A DNA stretch of 10,338 nucleotides from Smittium culicis (GCA_001970855.1 LSSN01003068.1:1-10338), one strand, 5' to 3'; shown: positions 1-8,348, numbered from the stretch's first letter. Notes: generated by a model not told the origin, from the letters alone. Made by a program: numbers and translations.

Positions 1-148
1 TTTATACCTTTATACCTTTATACCTTTATACCTTTATACCTTTATACCTTTATACCTTTATACCTTTATACCTTTATACCTTTATACCTTTATACCTTTA
101 TACCTTTATACCTTTATACCTTTATACCTTTATACCTTTATACCTTTA
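1..148. repeat. Perfect 8-bp tandem array (TTTATACC)18
   Basis: Eighteen back-to-back identical TTTATACC units fill positions 1-144, followed by a partial unit TTTA at 145-148; the sequence then changes abruptly to GGTGAAATC. No unit carries a substitution, so the array is young, kept uniform by slippage or unequal exchange, or collapsed by assembly. It touches the window edge, so its true length is unknown. Read on the minus strand the unit is GGTATAAA, which places a canonical TATAAA word every 8 bp. The G-bearing strand runs towards the left edge, the orientation a telomere would have, but two Gs per eight bases with no GGG is poor for a telomeric repeat. A plain minisatellite is the simplest reading. 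Confidence 0.97.
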
Positions 149-182
149 GGTGAAATCATATTATTATTCATCAAATTCAATT

Positions 183-192
183 TAGGCGCCTA
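183..192. repeat. GC-rich 10-bp palindrome TAGGCGCCTA
   Basis: This is a perfect 10-bp palindrome with six consecutive G/C bases, lying 34 bp inside the end of the 8-bp tandem array. A palindrome with this much G+C is expected only a few hundredths of a time in a window of this composition, by my rough estimate. It could be a protein-binding site or chance; there is no gene nearby to give it meaning. Confidence 0.9.
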
Positions 193-323
193 CTTTTTAT
201 AAAATATTTATATATCTTATAAACTTCTAAACTTATAAACTTGTTTACGATGTATAACTAATTGACAATATTTGAGAGAGAGAACACTTCCACATAATCT
301 GTCAACTTGGTAAATTGTATAAC

Positions 324-335
324 ATATTGTCAGAT
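324..335 (+). repeat. Left arm of a 12-bp inverted pair (ATATTGTCAGAT)
   Basis: The 12-mer ATATTGTCAGAT here is the exact reverse complement of ATCTGACAATAT at 822-833, about 490 bp away. Beyond the 12 bp the similarity continues loosely: TTGTAT precedes the left arm and also lies outside the right arm when read in reverse, and both are followed by an AT-rich ATATTTAG- or ATATCTAA-like stretch. This could be an old inverted duplication of about 30 bp or composition-driven resemblance; roughly one exact 12-mer inverted match with four G/C bases is expected by chance in the whole window. Confidence 0.6.
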
Positions 336-510
336 AAATATTTAGAAAATCAATAAATAATTAGTAAATCGTTACACTACTTTACCTATAGTGAGACCGT
401 TTATCTAGGTCAAATAATAAAGAAAAAAACAAAAAAATTATAATAAGGCAAAAAAATAATATTAAGACAACAAAATAATAAGGAAAATAATATATTTAAA
501 CCATATTACA

Positions 511-526
511 ACTTTCCTAGGAAAGT
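511..526. repeat. Perfect 16-bp palindrome around CCTAGG
   Basis: ACTTTCCTAGGAAAGT reads identically on both strands. It is followed by GGGAAACACTTTT, so the half-site theme of C/T-rich then G/A-rich continues slightly beyond the symmetric part. With an 83% A+T background about two 16-bp palindromes are expected in the window, though one with six G/C bases is less likely. It might be an operator-like dimer site, but no gene is adjacent. Confidence 0.9.
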
Positions 527-821
527 GGGAAACACTTTTGAACCAATCCGTTGTTGAAAATAATACAATCTTTTGAATTTCAATAATTAAAATTTTTTTT
601 AAAAAATTACTTTTGAACTTGAACTTAATATTCCTTTTTGAATATCATTTCTGAAAAAATTTGAACTTTTAGTTAATACAATTATTATTTATCTTACCTT
701 TACTAATTAGCCTCCTTAGTAGGCATTTTAAATAAATATTTAAGCTAAAGCCCCATAAGTAATAACCAATTAAATTGAAACATATCACAAATTAAATTAT
801 TATACTGTTAGATATTTAATA

Positions 822-833
822 ATCTGACAATAT
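822..833 (-). repeat. Right arm of the 12-bp inverted pair (ATCTGACAATAT)
   Basis: Exact reverse complement of positions 324-335. It is followed directly by AATACAATCTTTT, a word that also occurs near 563, so this neighbourhood shares pieces with two other places in the first kilobase. No open reading frame lies between the arms, so they do not bound a transposase gene. Confidence 0.6.
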
Positions 834-2061
834 AATACAATCTTTTATTTATCAGATCTTTGTCTCTTTATGAATTAAATTTTTATTTCAAATGTTTAAA
901 AGAAATTTCAAGCATTTAAACTAAATATATTATAATAAGATGAAGATTGATTATTTTATAATTTTATTTTTTGGTCTACAACGTAAATACTTATTAAGTG
1001 TATTACTCTTTACGATTTCATATTATGCAAGTGCACTCAATATTTAACTTTTCTTAATTTAATAAACGGTCATCTTTTTCTAAGATTATTTGATTCGATC
1101 TTTGAAAAATAATACATTTTTATGATTTACTAAATTTATTATATTTCGGGCTAGATTCATAACATCATATGTAATATTTTCGTTTTGAGTTTCATTATTA
1201 TAAATATACCATGTAAAAAATATAATTAAATAATGCAAATTATACCCTCAAAGCTTACTTCTATTTACTAGATTGAATCCTGACATTTAATATCTGTATT
1301 TATTTAAAATTCAAGAAACAATATCAATTTTTTTAAGCTACATATAATAGCTAAAAATAAAATTATAGGTAAAATTTAAATTTTAAAACCTATCAACAGT
1401 TTTTAAAAATATTGGTATTAACGTACGTAAGATTTAATTAAATATTGATTTTAAAATTATTACATACTTTAACTATATTTGTTACCAGAGATTAAAACCT
1501 AATTTAAAATTCTTGATCTAATAAATTATATCAATATTGAATAATAATTTATCTTATTATCGTTTTAAATACTAAATTTACGTCCAAAAAAATTATATTG
1601 CTTCTGAATTGGCTGAATAATACAGCTATTTTTGACTAAAGTTGGATGAAAAAACGCGTCAAAAAATGGTCCAGATTCATGTGAATTGCTTTTTTTTATA
1701 CATAATATTGGTAAATTTTAATATATAGGTTGATATTTAATAAAAATATTTATATTAATAATCTCAGTACCTTATTAAATTAATCAATATAGAAATAAAT
1801 ATACTTTATTTTTGGTCTAATAGAGCCGTGTGAAAAATAACCTGATATATTTTTATCAATATAAAATTTCAAAAAATATATATACTATGAAAAATTTTTG
1901 TTATTAAAACCTTTAAATATATCTTAAAATTCGAAATCTAGATATAAATACAGTTTTTTTTCACATTTCAAATCATTTTAACTATTTTATGGACATTTTT
2001 ATTACAATAAACTAATTAAATACCATGTAAATTAGACTTAAAGTATATCATTAAATCCAAA

Positions 2062-2088
2062 AAATAAATAAATAAATAAATAAATAAA
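2062..2088. repeat. (AAAT)n microsatellite
   Basis: Six full AAAT units with a trailing AAA form an uninterrupted tetranucleotide repeat. This is an ordinary slippage product in AT-rich eukaryotic DNA, with no gene next to it. Confidence 0.95.
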
Positions 2089-2706
2089 AAACTCTTTAAA
2101 TAATCACAAAATACCTAAATACTTTTATAATATAAATAATTTATTTATAAAATAGAATATTTATTTTCCGTAGGAATAAAAAAATAGGATATATAAAATT
2201 TTTTAGACCTTTCATTTGTGGGAAGGATTTTTTTATTCTATCGACACCATTGTCTCCTTTAATCAATGTAATTTAACTTATTTTTTTATTTTAAATATAT
2301 ACTAATATTTTTTGTATATTTTTAGAAAATATCTAACAAAATCTTTAAAAACTTTTTTAAAAAACTTTAATTTCATAAATTTTTTAGCATAATAATACAT
2401 AAATTCAGACAAAAGCTTAATATAAATTGATTTTGGAGTAAAAAAACGATGAAACTTTAAATAAGCTGTTATCAAATGATTTAAATATTTCACACACTAA
2501 AAAAATATTAATAGCCTAAAAATATATCCAACCGAATTCAGAAAAAATAAAATAATTCAGAGACTCATTTAAATACTATTTAGTTTTATAATTGCTGAAA
2601 ATAAAATATTCTCTTAATAATATCAAAAATCCATCATATTTTTATAAAAATTGAAGTACTAAAAGGAAAATATCTGAGAAGAGCTAAGGTTTCGTGAATA
2701 TTTCCA

Positions 2707-2739
2707 ATGCGCATAAATAAAATTTTATTTTATGTGCAT
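2707..2739. repeat. 33-bp near-perfect palindrome
   Basis: ATGCGCATAAATAAAA at 2707-2722 pairs with positions 2723-2739. The only defects are one G/T wobble and one bulged T, and there is no loop in the DNA register. The outer GCGCA/TGTGC end gives the stem a GC clamp. It would form a cruciform in DNA or a stable hairpin in RNA. My rough estimate is about 0.5 such structures by chance in this window, fewer if the G/C pairs at the base are counted, so it is suggestive only. Confidence 0.8.
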
Positions 2740-3620
2740 CAGCTTTAATTACGAAAAATAATATTTGGAAAATAAAGATTATTCCGATGATTAATAAACC
2801 AATTCAAAAGATTATTTCACTAGATTAGAATATCGTTCAATAAATTTTACACGATATAAGTATTATAATCGAATAAATTTATGCGAGTATTAAGAAGAAA
2901 TTAGGTTTATTTATCATACAAATTTCATTTTTCATAATAAAATATATTAAGTTACTAAAAAAATGTACTATTAAGAAATTAAATTTTTTTAGTGAATAGT
3001 AACGCAATAAATGTATAATTGATCAAAAAAAATTTTTTTAGATAAATCAACTATAAAAATATTTTTTAATCAAATTCCAAAATCTAACCTGAAAATACTC
3101 AAATATAAAGTAATACTAATAAAAAATGGATAGAGAAATATGGAAAATGAGTCAATACTGAAGTTAAAAATTCTAACAAAAATTTATGTATAGTTATAAA
3201 TAAGAAAAAGGAACCACTCAGTATTTTCATCAATTGCTTTAAATTTTATAAATCATCAAAACTATGCACAGATAATATATTTTTATAAGCAAATCAACCA
3301 ATGTATAAATAGCTTTTTAGAGGTGATAAGCACTATTGTAAATAAAAATGACTAAAATTTCAGATAATTAACCAAATATTAATGATAAATAACTAGAAGT
3401 GTAAATAATCAAAATATAATTGGATTCTTTTAATAGAATTTATTTTAAATACTAAAAAAATCTTATAATATTACACTAAATTATCATAAATATATTAAGG
3501 GATATTTTGATAAAAGTGCATAATTTAAAATAATTTCTTGTAACTTATTATCATCTTAATTTATTTAAAAAATAGTATAAATTAATAATAATCCAATTTT
3601 AGTAAATTTAATCAAATAAA

Positions 3621-3627
3621 GGGAGGG
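3621..3627 (+). other. GGGAGGG purine cluster
   Basis: GGGAGGG stands inside sequence that is otherwise more than 80% A+T. The same heptamer occurs twice, overlapping, at 5679-5689 on the same strand. The flanks of the two sites are not alike, so they are not copies of one longer repeat. Confidence 0.9.
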
Positions 3628-4016
3628 TAAAAGTTTTTCCGAGAATAGCTATAAGAAAATTGACTTGAACTCCCAGATAAAATTTTATTCACATAGTCAA
3701 ATAATTCAGTGTATCAATTGAATAAAGTGAAATATCTCAAAACTCATCATAAAAAATTGTATACTAGCAAATATATTATACAAAATAAATAATACAAGAT
3801 TGATTAAATAATCTTATTTTATTATTTTAATTATAAATTATTATTAAATTTTCTCAAGAACAAGAAATTATACAAAATAAAATTTAAATTTTTAATAATT
3901 TAAATCGAATAGAAGGTAAAAAAATACAATAATATAATTTCTCTGTTAAATAAAGCTAAACTACTTTTAATTCATAAAAAATTTTATATTATGAAGTTTT
4001 TTTCTAAAAAATAGTG

Positions 4017-4037
4017 ATTCTATATTAAATATAGAAT
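4017..4037. repeat. Hairpin, 9-bp perfect arms, 3-nt loop
   Basis: ATTCTATAT at 4017-4025 and ATATAGAAT at 4029-4037 are perfect reverse complements separated by TAA. Stems of this size made almost entirely of A/T pairs are expected several times in a window of this composition, so it is recorded as structure without implied function. Confidence 0.85.
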
Positions 4038-5048
4038 AAATCAAAAATATATAGTTCGATTACTATTTTTAATCCAGTATTATTTATATAATATATATTT
4101 TTAATTTAGACATGTTTAAATATTTTATATTCCTATAATATTGTAAAAAAATTATAAATTATTATTTACTTTTGTGGAAAATTAGGAGTTTATTTTAAAA
4201 AAAAAAAAACTAAAAATATCACCTAAAAATCCAAAATTATATAATAGCGTATTAATGCGTGTGGTAAAAACAACAAATTTCATACAAAATTTTGAATACA
4301 AAATTATATTACGAAATTTAGACATAAAATTTTTTATGCCTATATTTTTATATTAAATTTTAATTAAAATAAAAATAATTTTTAGTTCAGTTTTATTTTT
4401 TAGATTTATAAGATTGATCTAATATATCTTTATAGGTCTATAATATCAGATAACTTATTGAAATTTCGGCTTTATATATATTTTTGTTCAACTTTTCGAT
4501 CTATTTATTGATAAAAAACCAATAAAAAATCACCAATTAAATTTTTGCGACTTTTGATTGATTATGATTCTAATCTAATATAAATATAAAAGTATAATAA
4601 ATTGGATATTTATGATATTATTCAATACTATTAAAAATATTAAACGTAAAATTTAGATAATATTATAGTATATTATGAAAAAAAATCTATTTAAAACATA
4701 TATTAAATTTAAATATAGTAAATTCGTATTATTTATCACTCAAACTAAGAAAAAATTAAGTTTATCAAGTAAAATTTTTAGATAAAATTATAAATATATT
4801 TTCAAAAAAAATAGATAATAGATTTGATTAAAAAGATAATAAAAACTAATAAATTCTCTCTATTTGATAATTATGTTAAATAATTAACTATATTCATTTA
4901 TTTTATAACAAAAAATAGTCATTACCATAAAAGTATGCAAAAAAATTATTATTCGATTTTATGTTTTAGTTTTATAAGTAAATTTTGATTGGTAAAAATA
5001 ATTTTAGTACGAATTATAAAATAAATCGTGGTTCAAGACTGGGAAGTG

Positions 5049-5065
5049 AAAAAAAAATTTTTTTT
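5049..5065. other. A9T8 tract
   Basis: Nine A residues run directly into eight T residues. Such AnTn tracts are stiff, intrinsically curved and known to disfavour nucleosomes. It sits just upstream of the GC-clamped hairpin at 5093-5111 and just downstream of a small G-rich patch (CTGGGAAGTG) at 5039-5048. No promoter elements or gene follow. Confidence 0.9.
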
Positions 5066-5092
5066 CTTGTTATTTATATGATTTTTTCTGGG

Positions 5093-5111
5093 GCCTTGTA
5101 TCCTATAAGGC
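5093..5111 (+). repeat. GC-clamped hairpin, 8-bp stem, 3-nt loop
   Basis: GCCTTGTA (5093-5100) pairs with TATAAGGC (5104-5111) around the loop TCC, with one G/T wobble. Three of the eight pairs, clustered at the base, are G-C, which is unusual here. It is preceded by GATTTTTTCTGG and followed by GCATAATTATTAC, so there is no T-run after the stem to make it a terminator on the plus strand. Confidence 0.8.
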
Positions 5112-5406
5112 GCATAATTATTACTAAAAATAGATTGATACTATAACTAATAGATAAAATTTTGTTAATATTAGATTAATACTTATTTTAATAATTTTAT
5201 GATAAATAAATTAGGATGTTTAAAGTGTAGAGATAAAAAAAAGTTATCATTGCTTTTAATGTTAAATAAGGTTAAATTTATTTTAAAAAAGTAAAATAGC
5301 AGATTTTTTTTTATGAAAAAAAAATCATACAGAAATTATAGCACAATTATTAGTGAAATTTTAAAATAATGTATAAAACATGTAAAATTAAATAAAATAT
5401 TTGAAA

Positions 5407-5444
5407 AAATTATACATTAAAAAAAATTTTTGATTGTATAATTT
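5407..5444. repeat. 10-bp inverted repeat, 18-nt spacer
   Basis: AAATTATACA at 5407-5416 and TGTATAATTT at 5435-5444 are exact reverse complements. The spacer is itself an A-run followed by a T-run and could partly self-pair. This is compatible with chance in DNA this AT-rich. Confidence 0.75.
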
Positions 5445-5541
5445 ATTGATTATCTAATAATTTTCGCAATTAGAAATTATGCTATATTTTTAATCAAAAT
5501 TTATACAAAAAAACTATGAATAAAAACAAAAGCACAATTAT

Positions 5542-5594
5542 ATTCATTTATGAGCTTTATATATAAATTAATATATTAAACTCATTATATGAAT
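5542..5594. repeat. Long imperfect inverted repeat, arms 23-24 nt
   Basis: The arm at 5542-5564 and the arm at 5571-5594 pair along their whole length with three mismatches and one bulge around a 6-nt spacer (AAATTA). The TGAG/CTCA core in the middle of each arm is the only G/C-bearing part. An allowance for mismatches and A/T pairing suggests several such structures could arise by chance here, so significance is low, although it is one of the longest in the window. Confidence 0.75.
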
Positions 5595-5678
5595 TTAAGA
5601 CGACTAATTTTAAAACATGAATCTTGATTTATTGATCATAATTTATTCACCTAGGATAGAGAAATGAATAGAAAATTT

Positions 5679-5689
5679 GGGAGGGAGGG
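5679..5689 (+). other. Triple G-run GGGAGGGAGGG
   Basis: Three GGG runs separated by single A residues stand in an AT-rich setting. This supplies three of the four G-tracts needed for an intramolecular three-tetrad G-quadruplex; I see no fourth GGG close by, so only a two-molecule or vacancy-bearing structure would be possible. ACGCGT follows at 5704-5709, making 5640-5715 a small patch of unusual words. Confidence 0.9.
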
Positions 5690-6042
5690 ATTTAACGTAA
5701 GATACGCGTTTTAATACGATATTAAAAATCAAAAATATTGATAAAAAATCTAATTCATGATTTTTAAAACTTCTATACTTTACTAAAAAGCTGATTTATT
5801 TTATTTCATTTAACAAAAATTACCCTTTATATATTTTTAATATCTAACTATACAAATAAATCTAAAACCACTTGAATAAATTTTAAAAAAATTACAAATA
5901 TTAGTTGCATCAATTCTTATATATACAATAAAAAGGGTTAATAAATGTATAAACTATTAATTAATCTGGTATATATACAAGATATATCTAAGGATAATTG
6001 TGATTGGAGCTTATAAAAAACTAAAAAAAAAAAAATTATTTA

Positions 6043-6054
6043 AGAGATCTAATT
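6043..6054 (+). repeat. Left copy of a 12-bp direct repeat (candidate target-site duplication)
   Basis: AGAGATCTAATT here is identical to positions 6371-6382 and immediately precedes the compositionally foreign insert. The bases before it read TTT|AAGAGATC, so if the duplication is extended by one A (position 6042) the junction is TT|AAGA, a common variant of the TT|AAAA site nicked by L1-type endonucleases. An exact 12-bp match this close and this well placed should arise by chance about 2% of the time or less, by rough estimate. Confidence 0.65.
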
Positions 6055-6089
6055 GACTTAGATTAAGGCTCTGACTAGGAGCTCAATGA

Positions 6090-6197
6090 TCTCAACGAAT
6101 TCAATTTTGTTCAAACGAGCTTAATTCAATGACTGCTTGTAACTTCAGTCATCCAGCCTACTTGAAGCAATGCCTGGGTGGATCTTTCGGTTGGTAG
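6090..6197 (+). pseudogene. Possible C-terminal coding remnant in the insert
   Basis: One frame is open from just after a TGA (6087-6089) to TAG at 6195-6197, giving 35 codons with an ATG at 6129. The translation is mixed in composition (Cys, Asn, His, Pro, Gly, Trp) and unlike the Lys/Phe/Ile-rich noise elsewhere; it ends in a Gly-Gly-Ser-Phe-Gly-Trp stretch. If the insert is a retrocopied mRNA, this would be a protein's C-terminus followed by a 3' UTR of about 150 nt with AATAAA. Two other frames are also open across the region: plus strand 6166-6348 (60 codons) and minus strand 6293-6126 (55 codons). The frame choice is therefore weak, and I recognise none of the products. Confidence 0.2.
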
Positions 6198-6225
6198 ATT
6201 GATCCCATTTCCCTTTATGTACGCA

Positions 6226-6239
6226 GCCGGTAGACCGGC
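6226..6239. repeat. GC-only hairpin core GCCGGT-AG-ACCGGC
   Basis: Perfect 6-bp arms, five of six pairs G-C, separated by AG, near the 3' end of the GC-rich part of the insert. In the surrounding AT-rich DNA such a word would be very improbable, and within the insert it may be part of the folded RNA of the element. With only two bases between the arms, the innermost pair would have to open to form a real loop. Confidence 0.85.
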
Positions 6240-6343
6240 AGAGGAATTTATTAGTATTAGAATATTAGTTTTTTTATGCCTTGCACCGAATTTCTATTTT
6301 TTTTGTTTATTTACCGCGTATTTTCTATTATTGTTATCGTACC

Positions 6344-6349
6344 AATAAA
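6344..6349 (+). promoter_or_regulatory. Polyadenylation signal AATAAA in the insert
   Basis: AATAAA lies seven bases before the run of nine A residues at 6357-6365. Canonical cleavage occurs roughly 10-30 bases after the signal, so the spacing is slightly short but workable. The hexamer is common in this AT-rich window by chance; only its position just before an A-tail and a direct repeat gives it weight. Confidence 0.4.
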
Positions 6350-6370
6350 ATTACGTAAAAAAAAATAAAG

Positions 6371-6382
6371 AGAGATCTAATT
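6371..6382 (+). repeat. Right copy of the 12-bp direct repeat (candidate target-site duplication)
   Basis: AGAGATCTAATT is identical to 6043-6054 and follows directly on the A-rich tail (AAAAAAAAATAAAG). The preceding AG makes an AGAGAG run here, while the left copy has AAGAG, which could reflect tail slippage or later mutation at the junction. After it the sequence returns to AT-rich spacer. Confidence 0.65.
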
Positions 6383-7019
6383 ATTTTCTAAATGAAAAAT
6401 ATCTTGATATATTCATCTTGAAGGTGACATATCTTATAAAATTTTTAACGAATAATTTTTAATTTCATATACTAAAAGAATGTGGCTTATTATTATTATT
6501 TTATTTTATTGATTTTTTATTCAGAAAAATTATTACTTTAAAATAATAATTCTAAATAGAACTAAATATTTTTTAATTATTTCAAGATAATCTTATAAAA
6601 ATTAAAAAAATTATAATCAAGTGCTATTATTTGTAGTTATTTTTGACTATTGTGTATTTTATCTCGAATAGCGAAATTATAAACCAAATAAGCTTAATAA
6701 TAGCTAAATTTATTTAGATAAAACTAAAATAAAATAAATCAGATTTTATTTTATGGAAAATCATTAAGTTTAGTAGAAATTTTTTTTCTTATAATTTTTA
6801 TTTCCTGGAGTGAATTAGAGAAATTTATTCGTAATTTCATTTAACCTATTCGATATCATTAATTATAAAGTATAAAAATTAATGTAGAACTGATAAGTAG
6901 AAAATTTTGATAGAAAAAGTCCCAATAGTCAAGATAATCACCCGCGTAGATAATATGTTTATTAAAATACGAATTAGTAATATTTTTAATAACATCAAAT
7001 TCCCCTGTAATAGCAACTT

Positions 7020-7035
7020 AAAAATCGCTCAAAAT
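7020..7035 (+). repeat. 16-mer AAAAATCGCTCAAAAT, copy 1
   Basis: Identical to positions 8736-8751, and shares its first ten bases with 9432-9441. An exact 16-mer repeat containing four G/C bases is expected about 0.02 times in a window of this size and composition by my estimate, so a common origin or a shared function is possible. The sequences on either side are both AT-rich and do not align clearly. Confidence 0.6.
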
Positions 7036-8348
7036 AATTAAATACTAGGATATATTTTATAATTTAACCAAAAAGAGATCATATAAATAATGATTAATTT
7101 AATTCATTCAAATTCGTAGGAATATTGCAATATAATTTTATAATACCTCAGCATTTCCAATTATCAATCAGCATTGTTAAAATAATGCATAAAAAAAAAA
7201 TTACTAAACGATATTTCCATTATTTGTACGCTGATGTAATTGTGGATTTTCATCCTGGTATCTAGATTATATTATTGATTTTTTCCGGATACTATGAAAG
7301 CATGTAATAATTGTACAAAATTTGGTTATTTATTTTATTTTTTTGAAATTGTGTTTCTAACTAGCGTCTTTTTTTTGTGCTATTTTAAAATAAAAAAATC
7401 ATAAATATTTAAATTGAATTTTTTATATTAAATTTTTTTTATTATTAAATTTATGCACATTTTTTTCATAAGTTCTAAACATTCATTTTATATGATATTT
7501 TCTTATTCGTAAAAAATGTCATATTTAAATAGGGCTATTTTTATGAAGGAAAGATTAAAAAATAAATCATGGGTTTAATTTTGATCAAATTTTGAAGATT
7601 TTATTTCTATGAGCGAAAATTTTCCTGTTATAATTTTTTTCTAATTTGCAGAATTAATTTCTTTTAGATATTATTAAAAGATATCATAGAATGAATTTTA
7701 TGATACGTCAAATAAAATTAACTATCATAAATAGTCAAGTATAATTTCTAAGAAGCCAAGTTTCCCTTCGACTAAGAATAAACCGTTTATATACTTATTA
7801 CGAATCTGGTTTATATAAAACACATTAAAATTGAAAATAAAAAATAATGAATAATGAATAATTTACCTTTAAACTATATGATTTTAGAATATAAATAAAA
7901 TAATGAAAATTTGTGTTGTATCAAAAATCTAATTAAATTAAAAAGCACATAATTAACCATGTATAAAATTTTGACACTATAAGAAGTTTAGGATTACTGT
8001 ATCTGTAAATAAAAAGATATAAATAATCAAAAATTTCATTAAAGCGAGTGTAAAAATTTAACTATCAATAACTGATTTTAGGTATATAAAAGTTAATTTC
8101 AAAATTTATTTAAAATTATCATGTTATTTAAGTAAAATTTATGAAAATAACATATATTTTTATTTACATTTCAATGTATGAATTAAAGATCAAATAAATA
8201 TACCAAATATTCAGTTGTTTATTAGTGTTTAATTAAAAAAACTTAAAATAAAGGCAACGAAATATATATTCATATAATAAAACATGTTTAAAAATTTATG
8301 CTTCAATAGTTTATTTAGCCATTTCCATTGCAAATCTCTTAAAAAAAG

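Larger units (their letters stand above)
149..2061. other. AT-rich spacer without genes, left part
   Basis: All six frames are broken by frequent stops, and I see no start-to-stop frame of convincing length. The stretch begins directly after the 8-bp array. It contains a (GA)5 run at 274-283, a GC-rich palindrome at 183-192, a 16-bp palindrome at 511-526, the palindromic octamer ACGTACGT at 1421-1428, and several words built around TGTCA or TGACA between 263 and 833. The 14-mer TAATACAATCTTTT occurs near both 562 and 834. A slightly less AT-rich patch at about 1635-1690 contains one ACGCGT (1654-1659). Nothing here can be assigned a function. Confidence 0.85.
2089..6042. other. AT-rich spacer without genes, middle part
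   Basis: No convincing gene is present. The longest open frame is on the minus strand from 2493 to 2302 (63 codons). It opens with GTG rather than ATG, its first internal Met is residue 32, and it consists mostly of Lys, Phe, Tyr, Leu and Ile, as expected for random AT-rich DNA, so I do not call it a gene. Features of note are hairpins at 2707-2739, 4017-4037, 5093-5111 and 5542-5594, an inverted pair 5407-5416/5435-5444, GGGAGGG clusters at 3621 and 5679, A13 runs at 4197-4209 and 6023-6035, and an A9T8 tract at 5049-5065. The 11-mer AGCACAATTAT occurs at both 5340 and 5531. Confidence 0.85.
6055..6370 (+). mobile_element. Candidate retroposed insert (5'-truncated retrocopy or non-autonomous retroelement)
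   Basis: This 316-bp segment differs sharply from everything around it. By my count positions 6061-6240 are 44% G+C (80 of 180) against about 17% for the surroundings. Its right part is T-rich, then carries AATAAA at 6344-6349, and from 6357 an A-rich tail (nine A residues, then TAAAG) that abuts the right copy of a 12-bp direct repeat. The order target repeat, body, polyadenylation signal, A-tail, target repeat is the signature of target-primed reverse transcription of a polyadenylated RNA in plus orientation. No reverse transcriptase is encoded, so it would have moved in trans. The body matches no family I recognise; it lacks clear RNA polymerase III A and B boxes, so a tRNA-derived SINE is not supported. 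The alternative is a chance GC-rich patch or gene remnant flanked by a coincidental repeat. Confidence 0.55.

Noticed and set aside
1..148. CRISPR-like array
   Set aside because: Units are only 8 bp, directly adjacent and identical, with no spacers.
385..395. CCTATAGTGAG resembles the reverse of a phage T7 promoter core (possible vector contamination)
   Set aside because: Only 11 bases match and the next positions diverge (ACCGT instead of TCGT); no vector-like GC-balanced sequence surrounds it, so coincidence is the better explanation.
2302..2493. 63-codon minus-strand open frame
   Set aside because: It opens with GTG, which a eukaryotic nuclear gene would not normally use; the first internal ATG leaves about 32 codons. 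The product is nearly all Lys, Phe, Tyr, Ile and Leu, as in random AT-rich DNA, and has no recognisable motif or supporting context.
5033..5043. GGTTCAAGACT resembles a tRNA T-arm / B box
   Set aside because: No A-box-like word lies at the right distance upstream and no acceptor-stem pairing can be formed around it.
5093..5111. Hairpin as a transcription terminator
   Set aside because: No T-run follows the stem on the plus strand, and there is no upstream gene to terminate.
6171..6197. A-box-like TGCCTGGGTGG followed by GGTTGGTAGATT as a tRNA-derived SINE promoter
   Set aside because: The first differs from the A-box consensus at two positions, the second matches only the first few bases of a B box, and the gap is far too short.
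7191..7200. A10 run as the tail of a second retroposed insert
   Set aside because: I found no matching direct repeat on its two sides and no clear composition change upstream; homopolymer A runs of this size are common here. The same applies to A13 at 4197-4209.
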